Below, piece by piece: positions 1 through 12,300 of a stretch of DNA of 64,000 nucleotides. The stretch comes from Helichrysum umbraculigerum (taxonomy: Eukaryota; Streptophyta; Magnoliopsida; Asterales; Asteraceae), in assembly GCA_949592205.1 (NCBI GenBank), contig CATIUR010000001.1:65676559-65740558 (forward strand), read 5' to 3'. The notes beneath the pieces are model-generated. The model searched no databases. It saw only the letters and a program-made list of their open reading frames with translations, and was not told where the DNA came from. Each line of letters starts with the position of its first letter. Within the stretch, counting starts at the first letter, position 1. Made by a program: the position numbers and the translations under genes.

Positions 1-649
1 TGATAATATTTCGTATTCATTCGTATCGTACAAACCAAACTTACACGATTTAAAACATTAAACCGCGCAAACGAAATAAACTAACTTACGTTTTATAACA
101 CAAATATAAAATGATTTGTAAAATATTTAGATAATATATCGCGTAATAAATCGTAATTTAAAACTTATAATTAAAATGTAAATAATAAATTAACGCTTAA
201 ACGACGGAGCAAACGAACACCACACGGGACGCGGAGCGAAAACTGGAAAGTGGGGATAACCCCCACCTCCCATCTTTTTCTTCATTTCATCTTTCATTCT
301 ATCTCTCTCTCTTCATTTTCTCTCTAAAAACAAACAAACCACCAATCCACCTAAATCGCAAAATACTACCACGAAACGCGACCGGATCACAAATATTTTT
401 AGAGATTCACGACCACCTTGCAACGATCTACATTTCTACCTTTCCGGATTTTCATTTCGGCAAATAGTAAGTTTCCGACAAAATCCCGAAATCTCTCGAT
501 TCTTCGTATTTTCATTTGTGGTTGTTATTATAACTAGTATATGTCCATTACAATGAATAGAACACGAATTTATAGCTTGAAAACGGGTTAAAAACGGATT
601 TTTGGCCGGAAAATGTTGAACAGCCGGACTTTCTGGGCTGGTGTTCATC

Positions 650-895
650 CATGCGACACAAGCATTGTGTCGCATGTTGTGTCGTATTTTGACTTTAGTG
701 TCGCATAACATCCCTTGTGTCGTACCTTATGTCGTACCAAATAATTAGTGTCGCAAGTCCTGCGACACAACTACTATGTCGCATACCCATACGACACAAT
801 CACTATGTCGCTGTTGAATCAGCATTTCGCATCCATGCGACACAACCCTTGTGTCGCATAACGAACTTTGTGTCGCATTTAGTGTCGCATAAAAC
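650..895. repeat. TGCGACACAA / TTGTGTCGCA array in LTR A
   Basis: About a dozen copies of the 10-mer TTGTGTCGCA or its complement TGCGACACAA, in both orientations, often as pairs that could form hairpins. A TATA-like CTATATA follows at about 934. The small reading frames here are by-products of the repeat. Confidence 0.85.
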
Positions 896-1640
896 AGCAG
901 GTTTTCAAAGCTCAATTTCACTAAGTGTTGGAACTATATAACCACAAACCCTTATACGATACGACTTATAAAACACTTCGGGACACACTTTTAAGTGCAA
1001 AACGCCAATTACAAAATAATAATACTTAAAGTTTATTATTCCAAACCCATCACCAACGGGCCGTACATGTTTTCAAACACTTATCAAATCAACCAAATCG
1101 TAGTAATTTGGACATATATATAGTTGTGTAACAACTACAAGGGTGATCTTTTGAGATACCCAATCATGATTATAACCATCGCGTGTCGTGGACACCCTCA
1201 GGTTACAAGTCTTTGGACTTCATATTCGGCTAATCAACTTACGTTTGTGTAAACGCATTCAGACTCAGGTGAGTCTCATAGCCCCTCTTTTACTGTTTTA
1301 CTCAGGGGTGTGATATACTGCTCAACTTTTAACATGTGAACGCAAGTACCAACTTTTCATATACTACATGAGTTTTTCGAAACTAATCATTTAAAGTCCT
1401 CCGTCAGCATAGTTGTTAATACGTTGTAGCGTGAATATTAGTATATGGTACCATATAGGATTGACCCTCCTCGTCCGGGTTAGCAAGCACTAACCGGGTA
1501 AACGGACGTACTAATATTTGGGAAGACGAATGTGGATTAGGCATTCGTGGAGGCAACCTCGCCCGGAATTCTCTATAGGGGACCCGGCCCTCGAGTTAAG
1601 CTCAACTATGTGCTCATGGCTGTATACACGATGATTATCA

Positions 1641-1720
1641 TTTAATTGCTGGATGCAATTCATTATTTAATTGCTGGATGCAATTCATTATTTAATTGCT
1701 GGATGCAATTCATTATTTAA
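1641..1720 (+). repeat. 25-bp tandem repeat, three copies
   Basis: Three consecutive identical 25-bp units with the core TTGCTGGATGCAATTCA start at 1641, 1666 and 1691. LTR C has a different short repeat at the corresponding place (about 63880-63970, ATCGTTTGTTAACGAT type). Confidence 0.9.
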
Positions 1721-2090
1721 ATCTTGCGGTTCATACGATATTACTTGATTTCAAACCTGTGAGCTCACCAGCTTTATAGCTGACCTTTTAGCATATATCG
1801 CAGGTACCCAGCAGTAGGATGTTTCTGCTTCAGGATTTAGCTCGAGTCAGCATACAGACGATTGAGATTTTCTTGCATTAGTATATTTTGTATAAGTACT
1901 TATGTACTGAAATCTCATTATATTTAACTCGAGCTATGTAAAGCTTTAAATGTTGTAAACATTTCAATTATCAACATATTTTGTTAAAACGACGCATATA
2001 GAGTCGTTTGCTATTTATCTTTGTGCTTTGTTATTGATTAGTAACACCCAAATCAAGCTTCCGCAAATCATTAAATTTGGGGGTGTTACA

Positions 2091-2473
2091 AAACCAGTGG
2101 TGTGTCGAGTAAGATTGCCGAAACACTTTTAATCCAGAATTTTTAGTTCTTTTAAAAGGTACTTAATGTGTCAAATACTCAAATATGATTACAAACACTG
2201 TAGTATTTTAATAACAACCTAATTTTTGAATAAAAAATATTAAAGAGGTGTAATGCATCAAATATACACTTTGCACGACTTTTGACCAATGCAACCCATT
2301 TAATCCATTTTCTTTTATATTTAACCTTTCCTACCAGTTAGAGATAACAATGTTACCCGAATCAACCCATTCATAAGTAAAAGATCAAAGATTGCAACCT
2401 CAAACAATGTAAGAGTCTGATGCAAAGGATGTCAATTAATAACAGAATTACTTGATGTAAACCGTAAACGAAC
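2091..2473 (-). other. Intron sequence between chaperone exon 5 and the LTR
   Basis: After the donor at 2473/2472 (AAG|GTTCGT) no further exon is recognisable before the LTR end at 2090. The stretch is AT-rich and non-coding. The missing C-terminal exons must lie left of the LTR or have been lost. Confidence 0.6.
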
Positions 2474-5400
2474 CTTATTGCGTGTATCATAAACGAAAGA
2501 TTCAAGATTGTTCTTTTTTTCTTTAGTTTGCTCTATATATATGTCTTGCAGTGCCAACTCCCTTTCGATCACTTGAGCTTGAGATAGAGCATCTCTTGTT
2601 GTTCCACGATAGACACTCTCAGAAACCTTAATATTCTGCCTCCGGGACTTTCCTTTTCTTGTTTCATCAACCTGCATGGAAAAATAAATATGGTTGGCAC
2701 CAGAAAACACAACTACATGTGCATGATAAAGTGAAATGCATTGATGCTACTTACTGAATTTGTTGTAGAGGGGCTAGAATCGACGAAATTATGATCAGAA
2801 GCACCATTTGAGATGTGATTGTCTACCACCATTGGTTCTGAGGGTGAATGAGCATTGTTACTTGGGTAATCAGCGGCTACAAGCTAAAACGAAATATGGA
2901 GGTAAATATCATAAAAACAAGACTAAATTTATCTTGTACAACAAAGGTAGGATAAGAGTATACTTACTGAAGCAAATTCTATCCTTACAATCCCATGAAG
3001 ATTTAGGTGGAATTTGACTTTGACCTTCACTGTTTCTGCACTTGAGAAGGGACCAATCTGGAAAAAAATAGTTGATGATAAACTCAATGCTTTACAAGGT
3101 TAAATAATTTAGACAAATTTTCAGGATAAAAAATGACAAGGATGTACGGGCCGAGAGAGTAAGTTAATGTGGCAAAAATGATTCAGTTTGGGTTGACCCG
3201 AATCAAGCCATTCCTAATTAAAATGGAACGATATTACCACATCAAAAATCAGTAGCTGAGCAGAGGCTCTAATAAAGTTTAAAATAGAGGATGACAACTG
3301 GAGAAATTCTTACAGTAAAACGGCTGACTTTAGGTGATACTCCAACAGGCAGGTCATTCTCATTGGCATAAATGACTTCCAAATGGAAAGTTTTACTTCT
3401 ATGCAATGTAATAATCTTAGCACTTGGAAACGGATGGCCTTTAGGAAACAATACGCCGTTGGGAAGTGAAATGCTTTTACCTTCATCTGATAGAAGGCCT
3501 ATGGCAAAAGGAAATGAATCTTGAACCTACAAACAATAATAAATACAACATGAATCCTCAGTAACATTAAATCGTTAGACTTGGAAATTTAGTGCAAATT
3601 AACTTTCTAATATTACAGAAGAGCAGAAATAAAGATCATTACCTAAATATAAGACTAAGGTAATTGGGTTGAGAAGCAGTTGTCATACTAATACTATACT
3701 ATGTCTCATATAGTCAAATATCTACAAACGCAGATACAAGACATTGATGATAAGAAAAAATAGTTTTATATAACCTAGCAATCTCTTGCAAGCAAATAGA
3801 GATGATAGACTTATTACTCATCGTAGGAAAACAATTTCCAGACCTGGTAAGTTGACTTAAATAAGAAAAGAAAAAAAAAGCAGACGAATGGTGAGCTTTT
3901 TCCTCTTAAGAATACAAAATCACATTTTCAATTTAGCCGTAGAATAGAAAAGACTTCTAACAACCACATATATGCTAAAATCTAGCACCATTAGTAATGC
4001 ATCATAATCCTCATTTTAATCCTAACTCTCTACAATTTACCAGAAAATATATCAAACATCTTCTATGGCATATGTATAAGGTGCATGGTATAAAAGACTA
4101 AAGTGGAACAACCTTAAACTTTAACTCTCCCTTTTGGAAAAACTGACTCAATCTGTACCTCTCATATCCGAAATTTCGTATTTAATAGAAATGGTAACCA
4201 TAGTCCTAACCTTAGTCCTATGGTTAATAGTAAGAAGTTATTTTTTACCCATATTAGTTGACTAAACCAATTTACGATGGTTTATGGTGGAGATACGGTT
4301 GATAACCATGAGTTGGTTATAAATTATCAGAACAGGTTCCAGTTGTTTTAGTTTCGAGTTAACCATCATGCTACACTTGTTCTCATTCATCTTGTATAAG
4401 GACTTGAAAATTGGATTTTATACGTAGGATGCAAAATCAGGTTACCATTGTCGCATTTAAAATGCAATAGCATATGCAAGGCAAAAAAAAGTGAGAACTG
4501 TATATTCCCGTAGCATAGTTTACGTATGATTACAAACTGGTCAAGGGTATTTGCAAACTTATCACAAGCATGATGGTTTGATTTACAATATAAAACCAAG
4601 CCTGATTGTTCATGAAGTCGCAAAGTTACAGCTCCACATTCACAGGATAAGTGGAAAAGGCATATAAAAGGCGTATTGGAGACAAACCTCATACTCTCTA
4701 ACACGAAAAGTCGGGCTAAGCATTGCACATTGAAGTGCACATCCTCTAGCAACACACTCACTTGCATTAAGTGTCCTCCTTGGTTCTCTCCTAAAGAGAT
4801 GAGTTAGTCGTCTCATAATAGCTGGTATCCGAGACCCAGAACCAACAAGCTCGATCGCATATATTTTATCAACATTTATTCCAGCATCTTTTACAGCTTT
4901 AGCACATGGGACGCTGACTCTTTCTAGCAAATCAGAGCACAGGTTCTCAAAATCTTCTCTCTTTATAAACCCCTTAACATCTTTCTCATCCATTAAGCAT
5001 TCGATATTAATTGGCGCTTCAGCATTCGCGCTTAAAACCTTTTTTAACTTCTCACATGCTGTCCTCAGCCTTACACAAGCCCGGGTGTTCGTGTAAACAT
5101 CTATATTGTACTGTTCCCGAAATTTTCCGGCAAAATATTTAAACAAAACTTCATCAAAATCTCTGCCTCCCAAATGATTATCAAAAGAATGGGACAGTAC
5201 TTTCATGTGTCCGTTTTCAAAAGCAGCAACCGTAACCTGTGTATCACAATGGCCAATGTCAACAAACACGACATTTGTAGGTCCAGAATCGGCAAAATCA
5301 TTCTTGTAAATACCATAACCTAATGCAATTGCAGTACCATCATGTATCAATCTCAATGGTTTTAAACCTGCAATATCTGCAGCATCAAGATATGCACGCC

Positions 5401-5857
5401 TTTGCAAGTCTGTGAAGTAAGACGGGATCCCAATAACACAATCAGAAACAGGGGTTTCAAGATTTTTCTCTGCCATTTGCTTTAAATGTGCAAACAACAT
5501 CCCCAAAATCTGAACAGGTGTAAACGTACGTCGACCATCCAAGTACTGTAAATGAATCAAAACACCACCATCAGCCGCCTCGCTAGTCTCGAATGGCAAC
5601 AAATTAATATCATCTTGCAAAACCAGCTTATTATACTGGCTTCCAATCAACCTCTTAACCTGAGAAATAGTTGATCTAGGATTCATAGTAGCAGACGCAG
5701 CCCCTGCAGAACCCAAAAACCTTTGCTTTTCACCGAAACACACAACGGCAGGTGTCTCACGGTTAGATTCATGATTCAATAACACATCAATACCACGGTT
5801 TCTCGCAGCCGCAATAACCAAGTTCTCGTTCCCAATGTCAAACCCAACCACACTCAT
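2474..5857 (-). CDS. HSP70 superfamily chaperone, Hsp110/HSP70-14/15-like (3' exons outside window)
   Basis: Five coding exons on the minus strand: 5857-4688, 3526-3314, 3057-2968, 2883-2755, 2671-2474. They total 600 codons and every junction is phase 0 with GT..AG. Exon 1 is the nucleotide-binding domain. It starts MSVVGFDIGNE, the Hsp110-type variant of the phosphate loop, and also shows IGIPSYFTDLQRRA, FVDIGHCDTQV and ELVGSGSRIPAI. Exon 2 begins the substrate-binding domain. Exon 5 has the charged helical region ending FVYDTRNK. Family members are about 830 residues and act as cytosolic nucleotide-exchange factors and holdases for HSP70. About 230 residues are missing because the next exons lie beyond the LTR at 1-2090. 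The gene may be intact with an intronic retrotransposon, or truncated. ATG 5857 is supported by the family N-terminus. Confidence 0.93.
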
Positions 5858-6441
5858 TTTAAAACTTCAACTTCTAGCTGAATCTACTACCGATCGCTCC
5901 AATCAATTATAAACCCTACCTTCAACCTAGAGCATTATAACAGATAATCAGTCCAAATTTTGTTCGAATCAATCACAAACCCTAAATATAGGGTTTGACT
6001 AGTAATGCAGCATTGATTGATACTTGCAGAATCATAATTCTAAATGTTCATACAGCATTAATGGTTACATAAACCTCAAAATTGAACTAAAAACCTAATT
6101 CTTGAATCTCAATTTCGCAAACTAGAGTCGTGATCGTTGAAAAGGTATAAATATAAAATAGTAATCAATGACATACAGAGCAAGTAAAATCATATAACTG
6201 AATTCACAAAGAACGTGCAGAAATAACTATAAATAAATAAATAACACGATTAACATGATGGAAGCGTACCTGATTGAGACTGATTATGAGTTGTGAGTTT
6301 GTAAGAGATGGATTTTGATTTTTGATAAATAAGTAAAAAAAAAAGTGAGAAATTAGGGACGGGTAAGAAAACCCAAATCGGAAAAAAGAACAATCCCCAA
6401 AGGATCTATTGTTTTTTTTAAAAGAAAGAAAGAAAAAATTA
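5858..6441 (-). promoter_or_regulatory. 5' UTR with probable intron, and promoter region, of the chaperone gene
   Basis: A good acceptor (CAGCTAG, exon resumes at 5873) lies just before the ATG and a donor CAG|GTACGC lies at 6269/6268. This suggests a 5' UTR intron of about 0.4 kb (5874-6269), a common arrangement in plant HSP70 genes. No heat-shock element was confidently recognised. The reading frame at 6204-6458 is not regarded as a gene. Confidence 0.5.
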
Positions 6442-6641
6442 TACTTCTTCCGTCTCATTTAAAATGTCCAAATTACTATTTTGGAATGTCTCATTATAAA
6501 TGTCTACTTTGATATTTAACCGATCGAAAAAGACTTTAGTGGGTAAATTTAATATTTGATTGGTGAAAAGTGTAGTTAGTAGAGAATCCTAAAACTACGT
6601 ACAAAGTTAAAGTGAACATTTTAAATGGGACTGAGGTAGTA
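6442..6641. mobile_element. Stowaway-type MITE (Tc1/mariner, about 200 bp)
   Basis: The ends are imperfect inverted repeats: left TACTTCTTCCGTCTCATTT and, read on the other strand, right TACTACCTCAGTCCCATTT, both continuing into AAAATGT. They resemble the Stowaway consensus (CTCCCTCCGTCCC). TA dinucleotides form the edges. There is no coding capacity. It lies in the promoter-proximal region of the chaperone gene. Confidence 0.85.
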
Positions 6642-6842
6642 TCACCTTTAATGCGAAGAAGAAAAAAAAAACCTTTAAGATATTAATGAAAACTTTTCAT
6701 CATCTAAATTCGAATAATTTCATATTTCAATACACATTTTACAAAATAATATACATAAAAGGGTAAATTTCCGAGAAAAGATTAGTAAAAATTTCACAAA
6801 ATACCATACACAAAATGATTAATCGCCGAATAAGGATTAACA

Positions 6843-7530
6843 AGATCAATAATGAAGATTGGTGGGTCGTCTCATATATTTGTGTTTCACTGGACCTGAT
6901 CTTGTTTTCAGTGTACATATCATGTCACAGTTCATACAAAATCCTCAAATAGAACATTGGGAAGCTGCACTAAGGGTCATTCGTTTTTTTAAAGGGTGCT
7001 CGGGTGAAGGAATATGTATAAAAAGCACGTGTGATTTACAGTTGCGTGGATGGTGTGACGTTGATTGGGCTGGTTGCCCTTTGACAAGACAATCACTAAC
7101 CAGTTAGGTAGTATATCTGGGTGATTCTCCGGTGTCTTGGAAAACCAAAAAGCAACATAGTGTTTCACGATCTTCGGCCGAGGTAGAATATAGATCCATG
7201 GCTTAACGACATGTGAACTAAAATGGTTAAAAGGTTTTTTGTCAAGTCTTGGGATCTGTCACTAACAACCGATGTCCCTTCGTTGTGATTGTGAGGCAGC
7301 TTTACATATTTCTCAAAATCCGGTATTTCAAGAAAGAACAAAACACATTGAGGTAGATTTTCATTAATTTGTGATGAGCTCATTAGTGGAAATATTTGTG
7401 TTCGACATGTGCGAACTAAAGAACGGATTGCAGACTTCTTTACTAAAGCTATCGGAAAAGCTAAATTTGATTATTTGTTTTCCAAGTTGGGTGTTCAGAA
7501 TCTTCGCATTCCAACTTGAGGGGGTATTAG
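6843..7530 (+). pseudogene. Decayed Copia polyprotein fragment (end of RT, RNase H)
   Basis: A Copia RNase H region is readable in fragments: VGRLIYL, HWEAALRVIRFFKG, DVDWAGCPLTRQS, SWKTKKQH, SRSSAEVEYRSMA, ERTKHIEVDFH. It is broken by a stop at 7105-7107, a frameshift and further stops. The end resembles the usual Copia C-terminus followed by the polypurine tract TTGAGGGGG (7517-7525). An LTR remnant probably follows to about 7650. No gag, integrase or 5' LTR was found, so this is an old truncated insertion. Confidence 0.85.
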
Positions 7531-7669
7531 TCGGTGTATATGTTTTGATATGATATTATTTAGTTTCCATACTCTGTTAGGATAAATATGGATAGGTTTG
7601 AAGAGTCTTCCTATGCATGTACTCTTTTAATAATAATACTTCGTAAGAATAATTACATGACCACTAATT

Positions 7670-7871
7670 CTCACTTCTAAATTGAGCCAAGGCTAAGATC
7701 AAATCAAACACTAAAAGCTAATTATTACAATCGAGGAAGACGACTGCTCGTGAACACATAACAAACACATCTCACTTCTAAATTGAGCCAAGGCTAAGAT
7801 CAAATCAAACACTAAAAGCTAATTATTACAATCTAGGAAGACGACTGCTCGTGAACACATAACAAACACAG
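7670..7871 (+). repeat. 101-bp tandem duplication, two copies
   Basis: Two nearly identical 101-bp units start at 7670 and 7771 (CTCACTTCTAAATTGAGCC) and run to ACATAACAAACACA. The only differences seen by eye are a point change (ATCGAGG / ATCTAGG) and the last bases. This implies a recent local duplication. No coding content. Confidence 0.9.
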
Positions 7872-9390
7872 TCACTTGATGACACCAATTTGTGTTTGAT
7901 TAACACAAATCGGCAATCTTCTAAGTACACAGTACTATTCCTTTTATAGACTTTGCTGATAGAATCTTCGTCTTCCATAATTTACGGACTATAAGAAATG
8001 ACAATTGTCGCTTATCTCTATCATAAAAAGGTTATAGAGAATATTTTGTGGTACAATTTAACCAATCACAAACATCTTATGTCACGTCATTTATCTTTAG
8101 ATATTTGATTAATTGAAGTGACTAGGGACCAGTGATTTACTACATTTTAACTGTAGTAAACACTTCAGTAATTGTTGTTGGTGAGGTAGCTCTTTGATGT
8201 TAGCTTGAGCATTACATTCATCATTTGACTATCTCTCATGAATGCTTGATCTTCAAAACCTCAGCTCCGGTGACTACACATTGTTATTAGTAGCAAGTTC
8301 ATATTACAAATACGTAATGAATAAGAACACTTACTGATCACATCAGTAACCAGTGACACATCAGTGACTAGTGACACATACAGTTGCGTTAATTCATTTA
8401 TATTAAACATTTAGCAATAAAATGCGTCCCAAGCCAAAATATCACAAGTACCCGCCTTGTCCTGGACCATTGCACGGAATTGATAAGGATAATGTGCTCT
8501 TTATTGAGTAAACGAGTTTGTCTCATCATTTTCATTGAGTCACTAGATCAGTGACTTAGGTCACCATTGACTCTTACGATTCGAGTTAAGTCACAACTCA
8601 TGAGTCGAGTCACGAATATATATTGTGTAAAATAGTGATTCTTATGAGTCGAGTCACAAATTATGAGTAAAAAATTAAGATTTTCAAGTAACAAGTCGAG
8701 TCACAAGTTAACAATTATGAACACAATTTTACCAAACAACCACCAAAAAAAGAAGCAACTTCTTTCATAAACAAGTAGCTTATTAAAAAGAAGCTGAAAT
8801 TCCCTATAGTCAGAAGTTGGCTTTTGCGTTTTGTTTAGTGATGAACCTTGATCTGCTTACTCGAAGTGATACAGTATTGGCCAGTTAAATTACACTTGAA
8901 GCGAAATAAGTTAATTCTTTAAAACGATTTAAGAGTAAAAATATTTTGTTCAAAAATGTAAAGCATAATGTATGAAATATACGTTTTAAGAAACCTGCAA
9001 TCACATCTTCCATTTTCTACTACCATATCATACAAAATTAGAAGGAAAAATGGACACATTACACCAAATGCAGATCTGCATTCTTATAGAGAAACAGTAG
9101 CATAGCAACACTCAACCCTAAACCACTCTTTACACGTTTCTTACACTTGAAAAGGATTGCATAACCTGATAACAGTAACACATTCTCAAAGTAACTCATC
9201 ATTAGTTTGTTTAACATGCTTGCTTAGTACAACATGAATTTTCCGCAACAGTTGCTACATAACAAAATAAAAAGAAAAATATAACAAAAATTGTAAAATT
9301 CATTGTTTCCTTCTGTCCATTTCCTTCTTTTTTCATTTTTTTTCTTTTTTTGAATTTTTTGGCTAGTAGAGTTTAGAACTATGATAGAGA
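7872..9390. other. AT-rich intergenic stretch with repeated CAGTGAC and GAGTCGAGTCAC motifs
   Basis: There is no credible ORF. The stretch 8330-8400 repeats CAGTGAC/GTGACACAT, and 8510-8720 repeats the nonamer GAGTCGAGT with GTCAC and GTCACAA. The repeat style resembles the arrays in LTRs elsewhere in the window, so this may be the remnant of an old LTR, but its ends could not be fixed. The part nearest 9390 should include the 3' UTR of the topoisomerase gene. Confidence 0.4.
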
Positions 9391-12300
9391 TCAGAACCTG
9401 AAGCTAGGATCCACATCCATTGACCATGCAAACTTAGCCAGTAACGACTTGTTAAATATCTGCATGAGATTAACATGATTATTATTTTGCAAAACTTCAG
9501 ATACAAAAAAGAACACTTAGCTGCATTACAAGACCAATAAACTAGAGGGAGAAAAATCAGTAAGGCGGGTAGTAATGGGTCAAATGGATTTGGATTTCAC
9601 ATTTTTATATACAAATTAAAGTGGGTCCGGTCCCGTGCATTAAACAACGGTTCATGGGTTCGGCACAACAGGTAAGGTTGGGCCAGGTTTTTTTTTGTTG
9701 GTAAATTGTATATTCAATACACATTAAAAAGATTTCAAAAGCTTTATAAATATTTAGATAATAAACTAAATTCTTACTAGTTAGTAGTTAAACAATTTGG
9801 GACATCATAAATTCGCAGAAACACTAGGTGATTAATGATCCAACAGATTATTTGTAATCTAATAGACTAATATACTTAAGCCATTTGAAACGTTAACAAC
9901 AATATACACCCGGAATCGGCCCCAGTTTCCACATAACAGGGTTGAGATTGCCACCTCTACTAAGAACACGATATGCCTTACCTTCTCAATGGGAACTTCA
10001 CTACGTTTACACCACGCCACAGTTATTCTAGGATCGAGATAGTTGATTTTTGAAGTACCCAATGCAACTGTTTTCAGATCTTCTTTAGTCTCCTTGTCTC
10101 GTTCCATTTTCTCAATCTTAGCATTAGTTTGATCAATCTTTTTCTGTAACCTGCGTGTTTAATTATAATTTTCACTTGCAATAATTAATGAACATTATAA
10201 ATTTTAAGTATCATGCGTCATTGCATCAAGATGAAAGATTAGTGGTATTACGCTTCAGGGTTCATATTCCTTTTTAACTTCCCATCAGAACCCTTTAATG
10301 GAGGCTTCCCTTTCTTTGCATGAGCCATATCAGTTTGCAGTTCTTGTACAACACCCTAAATTAAAGAATGCCGTCGTTAAGTAGTCAAATGTAGAATATG
10401 GCATGTTCCTCCATTGTCAAGACTAAGGTTCACATCGTCCATTTTCCTCACATAAAGTAAATAGGACCAATTATTGCATCATATAATTGGGACTCACAAG
10501 ACAAGAATATTAAACAACCTCAATCATACAGCCAAAACACGCTATTCTTGATCAAGCATTTCTCAAATAAATTATATATTTATTAGAGTAGGCAAAATGG
10601 GGTTGCTAAACACTTTTCGAAGAAAAATATTCAAAATGGGGTTGTTATACAGAAGTATTTAAAAAATATTAAAACTTTTCGAAGAAAAATGATTTAGGTG
10701 ACGTATGTACTACAGATACACTCTGTATGACTTTCAACCCATTTGACCTGCTCCCTCTTTGGCTGTTTTGTTTTACTTTTACCTATTAGACCCGTCAAAG
10801 ATAAAACACAAACCTGAATCGAGCCATTGTATATCTACATCTCAAATATAATATGAATTATCCATAGAGAAAAGTAACAACATGTTACCTTTAGTTCCTC
10901 TATTTTCTCATTCAATCTCATCATTTGTGCACTATGAGACTTTGAAACACTACGTTGATGATTACAGATGATTGCAACCTGTAAAATGTGAAAGGGGGTG
11001 TTAATTAACCCTTTGGGGTATGACAGTAAATCAACACTGTAAATAAGTCGAAAGATACAAAAGGGTAAGGTTTCTCACCTCCTTGTTTGCTTGGTTGTAA
11101 ACAACGACATTTTCCGCAACATTTCCACCCTTCATGCCCTTATTTAACTGCAACCGCCAAAAAAGATTACCATCCCAAATATAAAAAATGCTTGAATGTG
11201 CACGATGAGAACCCTCTTCAAATTTTAAAATTTTTCTACAGATATGCAATGAGAACATAACATAACACATGGGTGGAGCGGGAGAATCATACCATATCAT
11301 CCAATGTGATAGATGCATTGTATGTACGGAAAACTTTAGCTGTAAGACCAGGCATGAGGTCCTTAAGATGATGATTCAATGTACTAGTATCCAGCTTATC
11401 AAAAAGATCATCACCACCCTTCTTTCCTGAGGTGGCAACACTTGAATCACACTTCAAGAAACGTTAACAATATGATCTTCACTGACTACAAAAGCAACTA
11501 ACCTGCTCGGAACTGTTGAATTGCTTTGAACACTGGAAGCTCTACTTCAACCTCATTTTGGTATCTTATGGAATCTTTACCAAGGAAGTCAAACTGGTGA
11601 TGATCAAAACAAATGAAAATGAGGTTAGCAAAGAAATTTGAGCAATTAAAGACACCAATTTAAATGTTTTCCATTTAAATATCATGTGTAAATCTTTGGG
11701 CTTTCGCATCTGATTAAAACAGTAAATTTTGGGCTGCTTAATACAGATAGGGTTGGGTTGATCCACCAACCTCTTTTGTTTCTCTTAACAACTTTGAAAA
11801 TAATACTAATATTGTCACAAAGATCATAAAATCTAATATTAAAATCATAACCCGTTTTTATTTATTTAGCAAAACGTTTTACGAAGCTATATACAATCTA
11901 TTGTGTAAAGGCTCCTTTTAAATCTTCTCCATTCAGTTAAATTTCAGATATATCTGTTTGACCTTAAGCATAAAAACAGGCCCAAATAAACCAGTTTCCA
12001 CGTGAACAGTTTGAGGTTGCCAGTCCAACATGGAACTGTTCAGAACATGCACATTTTAATTATAAGTTGTGTAATACTCTCATAATGACAAACACTGTGA
12101 ACATCAACATACAAATAACCAACCTTTAAGATGTTGGGAGGCTGTGGCTCGACATTTTCAACTTTTAATGTGCAGCAACCAACTGTATCAGCTTCGTCAT
12201 CATCCTGCAACCATCAAACAGTATATCAAATTCTTAAAGTGTGCATCATAGAGAACAGTAAATAACTATGAAACAAGAACAAGCACAATAGTGTTTTAAA

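Larger units (their letters stand above)
1..2090 (+). mobile_element. 3' part of a long LTR (scaffold family A), running off the left edge
   Basis: The sequence ends in TTTGGGGGTGTTACA at 2090, a typical plant LTR terminus, and the next bases belong to the intron of the chaperone gene. It shares an ordered scaffold with the LTRs at the right end of the window: a pyrimidine-rich CTCTCT tract (about 300-330), a short-repeat array (650-895), CACTAAGTGT, an ACGGGCCGTACA segment (about 1058), a 'catagcccct..tttactgtttta' segment (about 1277) and a 'cgtccgggttag' segment (about 1474). No protein is encoded. GTAACACCCAAAT at 2041 and ATTTGGGGGTGTTAC before 2090 could pair as a hairpin. The start and partner LTR are outside the window, so solo LTR or full element cannot be decided. 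The long LTR and TGTTACA end suggest a Ty3/gypsy chromovirus, which is an inference. Confidence 0.75.

Noticed and set aside
4387..4767. 126-codon frame overlapping the chaperone exon 1 end
   Set aside because: It lies in another frame and runs through the exon/intron border; shadow of the real gene.
6204..6458. 84-codon frame upstream of the chaperone gene
   Set aside because: Low-complexity Phe/Lys-rich translation of A/T tracts in the 5' UTR and promoter.
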